Shown one piece after another: positions 35,460 through 43,804 of a stretch of DNA of 64,000 bases. The notes beneath the pieces are model-generated. The model was not told where the DNA came from and did no database searches. It was given only the letters and a program-made list of their open reading frames with translations. Position 1 is the stretch's first letter. The number at the start of each line of letters is the position of its first letter. This DNA comes from Firmicutes bacterium CAG:194 (GTDB taxonomy: Bacteria; Bacillota; Clostridia; Lachnospirales; Lachnospiraceae). The position numbers and the translations under genes were made by a program. The stretch is from assembly GCA_000432915.1 (NCBI GenBank), contig HF995233.1, forward strand, positions 112,708 through 176,707, in the 5' to 3' direction.

Positions 35460-36563
35460 ATGGCTGGTTCAATATTTGGAACACATTTCAGAATAGGAAC
35501 ATTCGGCGAATCGCATGGAGAAGGGCTCGGCGTTGTGATCGACGGTTGTCCCGCAGGACTTTCTCTTTGTGCAGAGGATATACAGCTTTATTTAAACCGT
35601 CGTAAACCCGGTCAGTCAAAATTTGCCACACCGCGTAAAGAGGCGGATGCGATTGAAATCCTGTCCGGTGTATTTGAAGGAAAAACAACCGGAACGCCGA
35701 TCGCACTTCTGGTCAGAAATACATCCCAGCGGTCTTCCGATTATTCCGAAATCGCCTCTTATTACAGACCGGGGCATGCGGATTTCACTTTTGATGCCAA
35801 ATACGGCTTCCGCGACTATCGCGGCGGTGGTCGTTCCTCCGGACGTGAAACGATCGGTCGTGTGGCAGCAGGTGCGATTGCCTGTAAAATATTGCAGGAG
35901 CTTGGTATTACGGTCTGCGCCTATACAAAAGCGATCGGTCCCGTCGAGGCTTCCATGGAACAATTTGACCCGGATGCTATTTTAACGACTCCTACTGCTA
36001 TGCCTGATCGAAAGGCTTCCGAGGAAGCTGAGGCTTACCTCTCAGGCTGTATGGAGCAGAAGGATTCCTGTGGTGGTGTGATCGAATGCAGGATAGACGG
36101 TGTTCCCGCCGGCATTGGAGAACCTGTCTTTGACAAGCTGGATGCCTCCCTTGCCAAAGCCGTGATGTCGATCGGTGCTGTCAAGGCATTTGAGATCGGT
36201 GATGGCACGAAAGTGGCTCATATGCATGGCAGCGAAAATAATGACTGCTTCTGCATAAAAGACGGCCGGGTTATCAAGGAAACAAATCACAGCGGCGGTA
36301 TTTTAGGCGGTATTTCCGATGGCAGCCAGATCATGCTCCGCGCCTATGTGAAGCCGACCCCATCCATCTTCCAATCGCAGCACACGGTCAACAAAGCCGG
36401 GGAAGAAATTGACATCCAGATCAAAGGGCGTCACGATCCGGTCATCATGCCAAGAGCCGTTGTTGTGGTAGAAGCCATGACTGCTTTAACCGTTCTGGAT
36501 CTGATGATGGACAATATGACCGCAAGAGTTGATTATCTGAAACAGATTTATACTCCAAAATAA
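35460..36563 (+). CDS. aroC: Chorismate synthase
   Basis: A 367-aa FMN-dependent enzyme that makes chorismate from EPSP, the last step of the shikimate pathway. Signatures are GTHFRIGTFGESHGEGLG, RRKPGQSKFATPRKEAD, YRGGGRSSGRETIGRVAAGA and GRHDPVIMPRAVVV. The start ATG 35460 follows AAAGGA; the open frame runs to 35388 but crosses the promoter. It is a solitary plus-strand gene. Confidence 0.96.
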   Translation: MAGSIFGTHFRIGTFGESHGEGLGVVIDGCPAGLSLCAEDIQLYLNRRKPGQSKFATPRKEADAIEILSGVFEGKTTGTPIALLVRNTSQRSSDYSEIASYYRPGHADFTFDAKYGFRDYRGGGRSSGRETIGRVAAGAIACKILQELGITVCAYTKAIGPVEASMEQFDPDAILTTPTAMPDRKASEEAEAYLSGCMEQKDSCGGVIECRIDGVPAGIGEPVFDKLDASLAKAVMSIGAVKAFEIGDGTKVAHMHGSENNDCFCIKDGRVIKETNHSGGILGGISDGSQIMLRAYVKPTPSIFQSQHTVNKAGEEIDIQIKGRHDPVIMPRAVVVVEAMTALTVLDLMMDNMTARVDYLKQIYTPK

Positions 36564-36583
36564 AGTGTGCACATCTTTGCAAA

Positions 36584-36672
36584 CAGAGACGAGATACGCT
36601 CTGCGAATCTCGCTCTGATTAGCGGTCGTCAAATGCACCGCATAAATGCGTGCATTTTCCTCGTCGCCATAA
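36584..36672 (-). repeat. Family C repeat, copy 2 (post-terminator element)
   Basis: An ~89-nt block, on the minus strand beginning GTTATGGCGACGAGG directly after the T-run of the eno terminator. It holds the inverted repeat AAATGCACGCAT/ATGCGGTGCATTT and a possible outer pairing GACGAG/CTCGTC. Nearly identical to 52677-52765. Confidence 0.85.
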
Positions 36673-36704
36673 CACAAAAACAGCCCTACATGCAGAGGGC
36701 TGTT
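36673..36704 (-). terminator. Terminator of eno
   Basis: On the minus strand AACAGCCCT pairs with AGGGCTGTT around an 8-nt loop, followed by TTTTTGTG. Confidence 0.8.
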
Positions 36705-36708
36705 CTCT

Positions 36709-36745
36709 GCCTCAGCCATCTCCCCGGGAGCTGGCTGAGGCTTTT
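36709..36745 (+). terminator. Terminator of aroC
   Basis: GCCTCAGCCA pairs with TGGCTGAGGC around a 13-nt loop that itself can pair (CTCC/GGAG); TTTT follows on the plus strand. Confidence 0.7.
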
Positions 36746-36779
36746 AAATAAAATGAAGTATGAAAAAATATGTGGTAGC

Positions 36780-38081
36780 TTAGTTCTTTACGTTGAAGGC
36801 TTTCATGCTCGGATATACGGCACTTTCTCCAAGCTGCTCTTCAATACGCAATAGCTGGTTGTATTTTGCAACGCGCTCAGATCTGGATGGCGCACCGGTC
36901 TTGATCTGGCAGGTGTTCAGTGCAACGGCAAGATCGGCAATCGTCGTATCTGCTGTCTCACCGCTTCTGTGAGAGCTGATCGCTGTATAGCCTGCTTTGT
37001 GTGCCATCTTGATTGCTTCAAGTGTTTCTGATACAGAACCGATCTGATTGAGCTTGATCAGGATCGCATTGCCTGCTCCCAGTTCAATCCCCTTTGCCAG
37101 TCTCTCCGTATTTGTTACAAATAAATCATCACCAACAAGCTGTACCTTGTCTCCAAGACGCTTTGTCAGCTTCTGCCAGCCTTCCCAGTCTTCTTCATCC
37201 AGACCGTCTTCGATAGAAATGATCGGATATTTTTCGCAAAGGTTTGCCCAATGCTCAATCAGTTCATCTGCTGTATATTCACTTCCTGCCTTTGGCAGTT
37301 TGTAATATCCTTTTCCTTTTTCACTCTTCCACTCAGAAGATGCTGCATCCATAGCAATCTTGAAATCTTTACCCGGTTCATAGCCTGCTTTCTTTACAGC
37401 CTCCAGAATCGTTTCGATCGCTTCCTCATCGGATTTCAGAGCCGGTGCAAAACCACCTTCATCACCTACAGAAGTAGCCAGTCCACGTTCCTTTAAGATA
37501 GAAGCAAGTGCATGGAATACTTCCGCACACCAGCGTAAGGCTTCTTTAAAAGATGGTGCGCCGACAGGCATGATCATGAACTCTTGTACATCCAGGCCGG
37601 AAGATAATGCATGGCATCCGCCGTTTACAATATTCATCATCGGAACAGGAAGTCTGTTTCCGGAAATACCGCCTAAAAATTTATAAAGCGGAAGCTCCAG
37701 AGCCGTTGCTGCAGCTCTTGCAGATGCAATGGATACTGCCAGGATTGCATTTGCACCAAGGTTTGTCTTACCCTTTGTACCATCCGCCTTGATCATTGCT
37801 GCATCTACTGCGTAAATATCAGATGCATCCATGCCATGCAGTACATCATTGATCGTTGTATTTATATTGTTGACAGCTTTTGCAACACCTTTTCCAAGAT
37901 ATCTGCTCTTATCGCCGTCACGAAGCTCCAGTGCTTCAAATTCTCCTGTAGATGCGCCGGACGGAGCGGTTCCTCTTGCAACTGTGCCATCAGCCAGATG
38001 GATTTCAGCTTCTACGGTAGGATTTCCTCTGGAATCCAGGATTTCTCTTCCGATTACTTTTTCAATACTTAAATTTTTCAC
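36780..38081 (-). CDS. eno: Enolase
   Basis: A 433-aa glycolytic enzyme converting 2-phosphoglycerate to phosphoenolpyruvate. Hallmarks: EVIGREIL-type start (KVIGREILDSRGNPTVEAE in part), SGASTGEFEALELRDGD, VGDEGGFAP, the catalytic Lys in LIKLNQIGSVSET and SHRSGETADTTIADLAV. The start codon is GTG 38081 after GGAGGAAAAAA. The 5' leader (38082-38297) holds no gene; it contains a CCGGAAGC/GCTTCCGG hairpin 27-49 nt upstream and an operator-like palindrome at 38221. Confidence 0.97.
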   Translation of the reverse strand: MKNLSIEKVIGREILDSRGNPTVEAEIHLADGTVARGTAPSGASTGEFEALELRDGDKSRYLGKGVAKAVNNINTTINDVLHGMDASDIYAVDAAMIKADGTKGKTNLGANAILAVSIASARAAATALELPLYKFLGGISGNRLPVPMMNIVNGGCHALSSGLDVQEFMIMPVGAPSFKEALRWCAEVFHALASILKERGLATSVGDEGGFAPALKSDEEAIETILEAVKKAGYEPGKDFKIAMDAASSEWKSEKGKGYYKLPKAGSEYTADELIEHWANLCEKYPIISIEDGLDEEDWEGWQKLTKRLGDKVQLVGDDLFVTNTERLAKGIELGAGNAILIKLNQIGSVSETLEAIKMAHKAGYTAISSHRSGETADTTIADLAVALNTCQIKTGAPSRSERVAKYNQLLRIEEQLGESAVYPSMKAFNVKN

Positions 38082-38220
38082 TTTTTTCCTCCTTTAAGGA
38101 CTGCGGAAATCCTCCCGGAAGCCGGTGACGCTTCCGGTTTTGTACATAATGTCATGTATCTATGATGCATGACAAGTTCAGCAGTGATACAAACTGAGGG
38201 TTCCACATGATTTATTCTAT

Positions 38221-38236
38221 GTTAGTTAATTCTAAC
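38221..38236. promoter_or_regulatory. Operator-like palindrome in the eno leader
   Basis: GTTAG (38221-38225) and CTAAC (38232-38236) flank TTAATT. The minus-strand 18-mer GGTTAGAATTAACTAACA matches the DUF3793 operator (39390-39407) at 15 of 18 positions. It lies 140 nt before eno and 62 nt after the flavodoxin stop. Confidence 0.5.
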
Positions 38237-38297
38237 CGATATAATAATATACAAACTGCCTATTAATAATAAGGCTAATTTATAGGATATCCTTTCT

Positions 38298-38726
38298 CTA
38301 AGAGGCGAGCTGCTTACCAAGTTCTCTACACTCTTCCAAAGCTTCTTCGTCCGGTGTTTCATTACAGATCAGTCCTTCCCCGCCTACGATCTCGGCGCCG
38401 GCGCTCTGCATACGTTCTGTCCAGTCACGCATCCACTGTCCGTCTCCCCATCCGTAGGATCCAAATAATGCGATTTTCTTTCCTTTTGCAAATGTTTCAA
38501 CAGCCATTACAAACGGCTCCATTTCGCTTTCTTCCAGCACTTCCGCGCCCATTGCGGGACATCCGAGTGCAAATGCTGCTTCATCTTTTAATGCATCTGC
38601 CGGAATTTCACTGACAAATACAAGTTCAGGCGTTTTTCCTGCTGCTGTAATGCCTTCCGCAACTGCCTGTGCCATTGCCTGTGTGTTGCCACTCTGTGTC
38701 CAGAATACTACGTAAATCTTATCCAT
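38298..38726 (-). CDS. Flavodoxin
   Basis: A 142-aa FMN electron carrier that can replace ferredoxin under iron limitation. The phosphate-binding loop is FWTQSGNTQAMA (~residues 7-18); GCPAMGAEVLEE and ALFGSYGWGDGQWMRDW are the isoalloxazine-contact regions. ATG 38726 follows GGAAAGGAAA. It is 39 nt downstream of the DUF3793 gene and shares its operator-controlled promoter. Confidence 0.93.
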   Translation of the reverse strand: MDKIYVVFWTQSGNTQAMAQAVAEGITAAGKTPELVFVSEIPADALKDEAAFALGCPAMGAEVLEESEMEPFVMAVETFAKGKKIALFGSYGWGDGQWMRDWTERMQSAGAEIVGGEGLICNETPDEEALEECRELGKQLAS

Positions 38727-38765
38727 TTTATTTCCTTTCCGGGTCAAGCCCTGTCAAACTTTTGA

Positions 38766-39368
38766 TTAACTACAAACACTTATGATCTCTTTCATCCCGA
38801 TCCCGCAGGATAAGAGATGGATGAGGCTTTCTTTTGCATATTCGAATCGGTCAAATAGTGCTTTCTTTGCTTCCGGATCTTTGTAAACCTTCCAGTAGCC
38901 TGTGTATAAGCTGTTTTTTCCCTGCTGTGACACAAATCCTTCCACGTCCTCCGGTGGATATCCGAGGATCAGTCCCAGTTCATGCGGAAAATCCTTCTTC
39001 TCCAGCATGTATTTCTGATATCGTCTGCAACAGGTATCTAAAATGCAATCAGGTGTGACATTGTCATAACCGAATCTGGTAAGAAGCTCTGCTACGTCTT
39101 TCCGGCTCAGATAGCTTGTAAGCTGATTTTCCTGATATAGCAGAAAAAGCACTCTGCCGTCCAAAAGTCCCATCTGATAAACGGATATGCCACTGTTTTC
39201 CAAAATATCATACATCGCCTTGTAAGCATCCAGTCCGATACTGAACAGATTGGAAATCTTCATTCCGGTGATCAGTGGTGCACATTGCATTGCCAGCTCA
39301 ACTTCTACCTGATTGATACTTTCTTCCATCGACATCTGCTTCAGAATTTTCCAGGTATCCCGACTCAA
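38766..39368 (-). CDS. DUF3793 family protein
   Basis: A 200-aa soluble protein recognised as DUF3793 from CAPLITGMKISNLFSI, GLLDGRVLFLLYQ, FPHELGLILGYPPEDVEGF and YTGYWKVYKDPEAKK. The function is unknown; the family usually sits beside flavodoxin or iron-transport genes. The start is TTG 39368 with a strong AGGAGG 7 nt upstream. It leads the DUF3793-flavodoxin operon; the promoter and palindromic operator suggest metal-responsive control (inference). Confidence 0.88.
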   Translation of the reverse strand: MSRDTWKILKQMSMEESINQVEVELAMQCAPLITGMKISNLFSIGLDAYKAMYDILENSGISVYQMGLLDGRVLFLLYQENQLTSYLSRKDVAELLTRFGYDNVTPDCILDTCCRRYQKYMLEKKDFPHELGLILGYPPEDVEGFVSQQGKNSLYTGYWKVYKDPEAKKALFDRFEYAKESLIHLLSCGIGMKEIISVCS

Positions 39369-39389
39369 ATCACAGCCTCCTCTCTTATT

Positions 39390-39407
39390 GGTTAGTTGTT
39401 TCTAACC
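39390..39407. promoter_or_regulatory. Operator of the DUF3793-flavodoxin operon
   Basis: GGTTAG-TTGTTT-CTAACC, perfect 6-bp arms with a 6-nt spacer, placed just downstream of the -10 box, where a repressor would block initiation. A DtxR/MntR-type metal repressor is one guess. Confidence 0.6.
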
Positions 39408-39414
39408 TACTAAA

Positions 39415-39443
39415 ATGATATAGAATGATTTACGTTTCGTCAA
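39415..39443 (-). promoter_or_regulatory. Promoter of the DUF3793-flavodoxin operon
   Basis: On the minus strand TTGACG (39443-39438), 17 nt, TATCAT (39420-39415). Confidence 0.65.
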
Positions 39444-39598
39444 GGGTTTGAACTGATAATATTTTTCACTTATAAAAGGGAAATTATACACAGCGGATGG
39501 GCTGTGTTTTGAATTACAGACAGGAAAATTTACTGTTTTAACAAAAAAACATGAAAAATATATAAGGGATATGGGCATATATGTAATACAAGATATAA

Positions 39599-39857
39599 AA
39601 AAGCAGGATTCACCTATAATAAGCAATCGATAGTGTAGCCGACCGAGATTTGCAAAGCCCTTGCCGTGCTCCGGCCACCACGCTTTTTGGTATATGTAAC
39701 GGATTTACACAGTAAATCCGTTATGTAGCCTCTGTGCATCGGCGAAGCCGATTTCACATGCACAGAGGTTCGAGTGGCTGGAGCACATGCAATAGGTGCT
39801 TTTCGCAAATCGCAGGGTAGGCAAACGTGATTGCGTTTATAGATGGATCCTGCTTTT
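39599..39857 (-). repeat. Family A structured 3'-end element, copy 3 (long form, nrdDG terminator)
   Basis: A 259-nt element 9 nt after the nrdG stop, in nrdG sense. The outer stem AAAAGCAGGAT/ATCCTGCTTTT is followed on the minus strand by a T-tract, so it doubles as the nrdDG terminator. Core GCAATC/GATTGC and both internal-loop strands match copy 2; the next module (GCAC, TATTGCA, GTGCTCC) matches copy 1. The apex carries two extra hairpins (AACGGATTTAC/GTAAATCCGTT and CCTCTGTGCAT/ATGCACAGAGG). The rest of the 497-nt gap to DUF3793 holds only that gene's promoter and operator. Confidence 0.88.
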
Positions 39858-39865
39858 ATAAAATT

Positions 39866-40375
39866 TTATGCATAATTCCCGCAATGTAAAACCGGGGTTT
39901 TGTGATCTGTCTGCTGGAGGGATTTCTGCACATCGATCACGCGCTGGTTGCTGCTTCCCTTCCAGCGAAGCTTTGTATCGCGCAGCTCTTCCACATATTC
40001 GCCGTCTACCAGTACATTGACATATTTCATGACCGGATCATGCATCACGTTTTCCCAGACATCACCGGTGTAAAGCCAGATTGTCTTATTTGGAAATTTC
40101 TCGTGGATCTCTGTCATAAGAGTACGGACTCCTACACGGTTTGCTGCATGCAGTGGGTCTCCGCCGGAAAATGTAATTCCGGAAATATACGGTTTGGAAA
40201 GCTGGTCAAAGATCTCTTCCTTTGCCGCATCATCAAATTCCAGTCCGCCATTCGGATCCCATGTCACAGGATTCTGACAGCCCTTGCAGCAATGGCTGCA
40301 GCCTGCCACCCATAATACAACTCGCAGACCATCGCCATTCAGCATATCATCTTTGGTAATATTATGATATCTCAT
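39866..40375 (-). CDS. nrdG: Anaerobic ribonucleoside-triphosphate reductase activating protein
   Basis: A 169-aa radical-SAM enzyme that installs the glycyl radical on NrdD. The [4Fe-4S]/SAM motif is CSHCCKGC (CxxxCxxC, ~residues 26-33), followed by the GGDP motif in TFSGGDPLHAANR. The start overlaps the nrdD stop by one base (TAATG), so translation is coupled. Confidence 0.95.
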   Translation of the reverse strand: MRYHNITKDDMLNGDGLRVVLWVAGCSHCCKGCQNPVTWDPNGGLEFDDAAKEEIFDQLSKPYISGITFSGGDPLHAANRVGVRTLMTEIHEKFPNKTIWLYTGDVWENVMHDPVMKYVNVLVDGEYVEELRDTKLRWKGSSNQRVIDVQKSLQQTDHKTPVLHCGNYA

Positions 40376-42564
40376 TACATACTCTTCCTTTCTGCGATCT
40401 CTGCCATTTTAGCATCAGATAATCTGGTATCTCCATGTACACGGGAATATGCCAGATAGCCGTTCATACGGTCGATCTTTGTCAGATTCCGACTGCCGCA
40501 TTTCGGGCATACGTCCATTTCCAGTTCCTGATGTCCACAGTCATCACAGTAAGCAAGTGACATATTGACGCCTTCATAAAAGCCCATATCCATCGCACGG
40601 TGGATCAGCGACTTGATCGCTTCCAGATTGTAATCGATCGGATATTTGACATACTGGATCTTGCCACCGTTGCAAAGCTCCCAGAAACGATATTCCTTAT
40701 CCTGCTTTTCGATCGGTGTGATATTCTCCGTTACATGGCAGTGGAAGCTGTTGGATACATATTCCCTGTCGGAAACACCTTCCACAATACCATATTTGGC
40801 ACGGAACTGTTTTACCTGCAGACCGCAGAGGTTTTCAGCCGGTGTTCCGTAGATCGCATACAGATTGCCATCTTCTTTTTTGAACTCATTTACTTTGTCA
40901 TTGATATGCTCCAGTACTTCCAGTGCAAATTCACCGTCTTCCACAAGAGATTTTCCGTTATACAGCTCCTGCAGCTCGTTAAATGCCGTAATACCAAAGG
41001 ATGCGGTTGCACTCTTTAAGATCGGTTTGATCTTATCATGCAGCTGCAGATGTCCGCCTAAAAAGCCTCCTTCACAATAGGCAAGCGGATTGGTGGATGC
41101 ACGCATCTCACCCAGGTATGCATAGGTTCTGATATGCAGGTTACGGATCAGATTCAGATAATAATCCAGTACTTCATAGAAGTCCTTGTTTTCCTGTCTG
41201 GATTTTGCAAGGATCATAGGTAAGTGCAGGGAAACCGCACCAATATTAAAACGACCAACGAATACAGGTTCATCCTGATCATCTGCCGGATACATACCGC
41301 CTCTTTCATACCATGGAGAAAGGAATGCACGACAACCCATCGGGGAAATGACCTTGCCATACTGCTTATACATGCTTGCAATATAGCCCTTGCCGGTCAG
41401 AGACAGCCAGTCCGGATACATGGTCTTGGCAGAACATTTCACGCCTGCTTCAAACACATCTTCCAGCGGCTTGCCCGGTCCATGCAGGTTCTCATCATAT
41501 AAAAATACGATCTTCGGGAATAATACCGGCTTCTTACATTCTTTCTTGCCCTGTCCACGTCTTCTGACATTCAAAAGGGAAATCGTTGCAAGCTTTGCAA
41601 ATCTGCCTGTTCCGATACCTGCTGTTACCGTGATGAACGGATAATCGCCACGGCTTGAAGCTACGGTATTGAATTTATATTCCCAGCCCTGAAAGCCCTG
41701 TTCAAATTCGCGCACAACGTCTGCGTAGGCTTCTGACTCTGCTGTTTCCCGGTCGATGCCGAGACGTACATATTTATCAATATCTCTCTGGTAGGATTTT
41801 TCCGCATACGGCTCTAAAATCTTATCTACCTCGGGTACGGTAAAACCACCATACTGCTGGGAGGCTGCGGAAAGCACGATATCACCGATGACATCAAATG
41901 CCACATCCAGTGTCTTCGGCTCGTTATACCAGATATTACCCATTTCAAAGCCGCCCTTTAAGACGCTTGCCACATCAAACAGACAGCAGTTCATCGTATC
42001 ACGTCTTGCGGACATATCATGTACATAAATATAACCGTCACGACATGCCTGGATTTCTTCCGTTGTCATGAAGAATTTCTGATACAGCTCTTTGTTGAAC
42101 TGGTTGAAGATCAGACTTCTCTTTGTGGATACCAAAGCGGAGTCCGTATTGGCATTTTCTTTATCTCCCACATACATGATGGACTGACTCTTTTTATATA
42201 CATCGTCCATCATCTTAACAAAATCCTGCTTATAATTGCGGTAATCACGGTAGGATTTGGCTACGATCGGCTTTACATCCTCCAGTGCACTTTCCACAAT
42301 ATTGTGCATGATCGGGATTGGGATCTCATCTGTCTCCAGCTCATCCACTTTATTCACAACATACTGGCAGATATGCTTCTTTTCATCCTCTGTAAACTTT
42401 GTCAGCGCACGATATGCAGACTTTCCGACTGCATCAATGACCTTCTGGACATTAAATCTTTCCAGACTGCCATCCTTTTTGATAACCTTTACATCCTTCT
42501 GCGGATGATAAAGCTTTCCATATTCAACCTCGTCTCTGCTCTGTTCCATTACCTCGTTTGTCAT
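40375..42564 (-). CDS. nrdD: Anaerobic (class III) ribonucleoside-triphosphate reductase
   Basis: A 729-aa glycyl-radical enzyme that makes dNTPs without oxygen. An N-terminal ATP-cone (VIKKDGSLERFNVQKVIDAV) gives allosteric control. The catalytic barrel includes MSARRDTMNCCLFDV. The C-terminal zinc site is CDDCGHQELEMDVCPKCGS (CX2C twice), and the glycyl radical lies in RMNGYLAYSRV. ATG 42564 has GAGAGGTTGAG upstream. Expression is probably repressed by NrdR at two boxes (42617-42664). Confidence 0.96.
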   Translation of the reverse strand: MTNEVMEQSRDEVEYGKLYHPQKDVKVIKKDGSLERFNVQKVIDAVGKSAYRALTKFTEDEKKHICQYVVNKVDELETDEIPIPIMHNIVESALEDVKPIVAKSYRDYRNYKQDFVKMMDDVYKKSQSIMYVGDKENANTDSALVSTKRSLIFNQFNKELYQKFFMTTEEIQACRDGYIYVHDMSARRDTMNCCLFDVASVLKGGFEMGNIWYNEPKTLDVAFDVIGDIVLSAASQQYGGFTVPEVDKILEPYAEKSYQRDIDKYVRLGIDRETAESEAYADVVREFEQGFQGWEYKFNTVASSRGDYPFITVTAGIGTGRFAKLATISLLNVRRRGQGKKECKKPVLFPKIVFLYDENLHGPGKPLEDVFEAGVKCSAKTMYPDWLSLTGKGYIASMYKQYGKVISPMGCRAFLSPWYERGGMYPADDQDEPVFVGRFNIGAVSLHLPMILAKSRQENKDFYEVLDYYLNLIRNLHIRTYAYLGEMRASTNPLAYCEGGFLGGHLQLHDKIKPILKSATASFGITAFNELQELYNGKSLVEDGEFALEVLEHINDKVNEFKKEDGNLYAIYGTPAENLCGLQVKQFRAKYGIVEGVSDREYVSNSFHCHVTENITPIEKQDKEYRFWELCNGGKIQYVKYPIDYNLEAIKSLIHRAMDMGFYEGVNMSLAYCDDCGHQELEMDVCPKCGSRNLTKIDRMNGYLAYSRVHGDTRLSDAKMAEIAERKSM

Positions 42565-42616
42565 TATAAAACTCAACCTCTCTTTAAAAAACAAGCGGCC
42601 AGCTTTGACCGTCTAT

Positions 42617-42664
42617 CTACATAATATAGCATTTTGATACATCCGCAAAAGCTATATCTTGTGG
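42617..42664. promoter_or_regulatory. Paired NrdR boxes upstream of nrdDG
   Basis: Cores CATAATATAG (42620-42629) and, reversed, CAAGATATAG (42661-42652) match the NrdR consensus CwAtATaTwG. They are exactly 32 bp apart, the three-turn spacing typical of NrdR pairs. Both lie downstream of the -10 box, so binding would repress. The nrdR gene is not in the window. Confidence 0.75.
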
Positions 42665-42677
42665 TGTACAGTTACTA

Positions 42678-42706
42678 AGTATAAAAGAAACCGCCCTGCC
42701 TGTCAA
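42678..42706 (-). promoter_or_regulatory. Promoter of nrdDG
   Basis: On the minus strand TTGACA (42706-42701), 17 nt, TATACT (42683-42678). Confidence 0.8.
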
Positions 42707-42796
42707 CGAATCCATATCAATAATAATGCACAAAATTAAAAGCATTATTTTAGCAGGATTACCACTTGTCAGATCGAACGGTTTCTGCTAGCTGCA

Positions 42797-43804
42797 CTAT
42801 TTGCTTCTTTCCTTTTCCTGATATACATGCAGAATGCCCTGTATATAGGCTTTGTATTCTTCTCTTACATAGGCAGGTGCAACGATCTCTATCTCTGCAC
42901 CCAGACCTGTCAGCCATCCATAAAACTGCTGGGACAATGATAGCCGGACACGCATGGTATAGTTGCCGTCTGCCAGCTTTCTGACACTGACATCCTGACC
43001 AAACCGGTCAAAAAGAACACCTGCGATCGACTGGTCATAACGCAGCGTAACAATTTCCTCGTTTCCTGCAAACATACCGAATTTCTCTTCCGTATAAACA
43101 GCCGGATTGACCCTGGCTGCCACCTCTGTTCCTTCCCTGTTATGCTCTGAAACAGATAATGCCTGTATCTTATCCACACGGTAATGCTTCATGATCTGTG
43201 CTTTCGCATCATAAGCAACCAGATAATAATTTTCATCCCGCCAGATCAGAAAATACGGACTGACTTCATAAAATGCTCCACTATGTCTGCACTTCTTTTT
43301 GCCATCTGCCGTCCATTCCAGATACTGAAATCTGACCTGTCTGTTTTTCTGCATTGACTCGTGCAGTCGATCGATCGTTTCATAAATTGTTTCATTATCC
43401 GTTTTGTTCCGGTCTGACACATAAACCTGTCTGTTGAGCTGCTTCGCCTCAAACGGACTAGCCAGTGTTTCCAGCTTACTGATCAGCTGCCTTGATTTCT
43501 TTACCGTGATCAGGCGGGAAGCCTGCACCGCATCTGTCAAAAGTTTCAGCTCTGGCAGTTCAAAGCTGCGGTTTTTCAGATAATAACCGCCGTTTGCTCT
43601 TGCCCGGACACAGACGATCTCGTAGCCAAGCTCTTTCAGGGCACTGATATCCGCATATACACTTTTCCGCTCTGCAGGGATTCCGTAGCCTTCCAGCCTG
43701 TCTATGATCTGCTGTGTCTTCAGCAGATGCTTTTCATCTGAATTTTCCTGCAGGATTTTCAATATATAAAGTGCTTTTAATCTCTGTCCGTTTCCTTTTG
43801 CCAT
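42797..43804 (-). CDS. HTH/WYL-domain transcriptional regulator
   Basis: A 335-aa cytoplasmic regulator. Residues ~8-65 form a winged helix (RLKALYILKILQEN, then TQQIIDRLEGYGIPAERKSVYADI). The middle carries the WYL domain (FEVSPYFLIWRDENYYLVAYDAKAQ read in part), which binds nucleic acid or nucleotide ligands. The C-terminal WCX extension ends in FYGWLTGLGAEIEIV. ATG 43804 follows GGAGG and lies 28 nt inside the upstream nucleotidase gene, so the two are translationally coupled. Confidence 0.9.
   Translation of the reverse strand: MAKGNGQRLKALYILKILQENSDEKHLLKTQQIIDRLEGYGIPAERKSVYADISALKELGYEIVCVRARANGGYYLKNRSFELPELKLLTDAVQASRLITVKKSRQLISKLETLASPFEAKQLNRQVYVSDRNKTDNETIYETIDRLHESMQKNRQVRFQYLEWTADGKKKCRHSGAFYEVSPYFLIWRDENYYLVAYDAKAQIMKHYRVDKIQALSVSEHNREGTEVAARVNPAVYTEEKFGMFAGNEEIVTLRYDQSIAGVLFDRFGQDVSVRKLADGNYTMRVRLSLSQQFYGWLTGLGAEIEIVAPAYVREEYKAYIQGILHVYQEKERSK

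Noticed and set aside
36486..36719. 77-aa frame through family C copy 2 (GDEENARIY peptide)
   Set aside because: The three copies do not keep the frame (one-base deletion in copy 3, stop in copy 1), and the block overlaps a terminator.
39614..39808. 64-aa frame inside family A copy 3
   Set aside because: The region is almost fully base-paired and the frame is not kept in the other copies.
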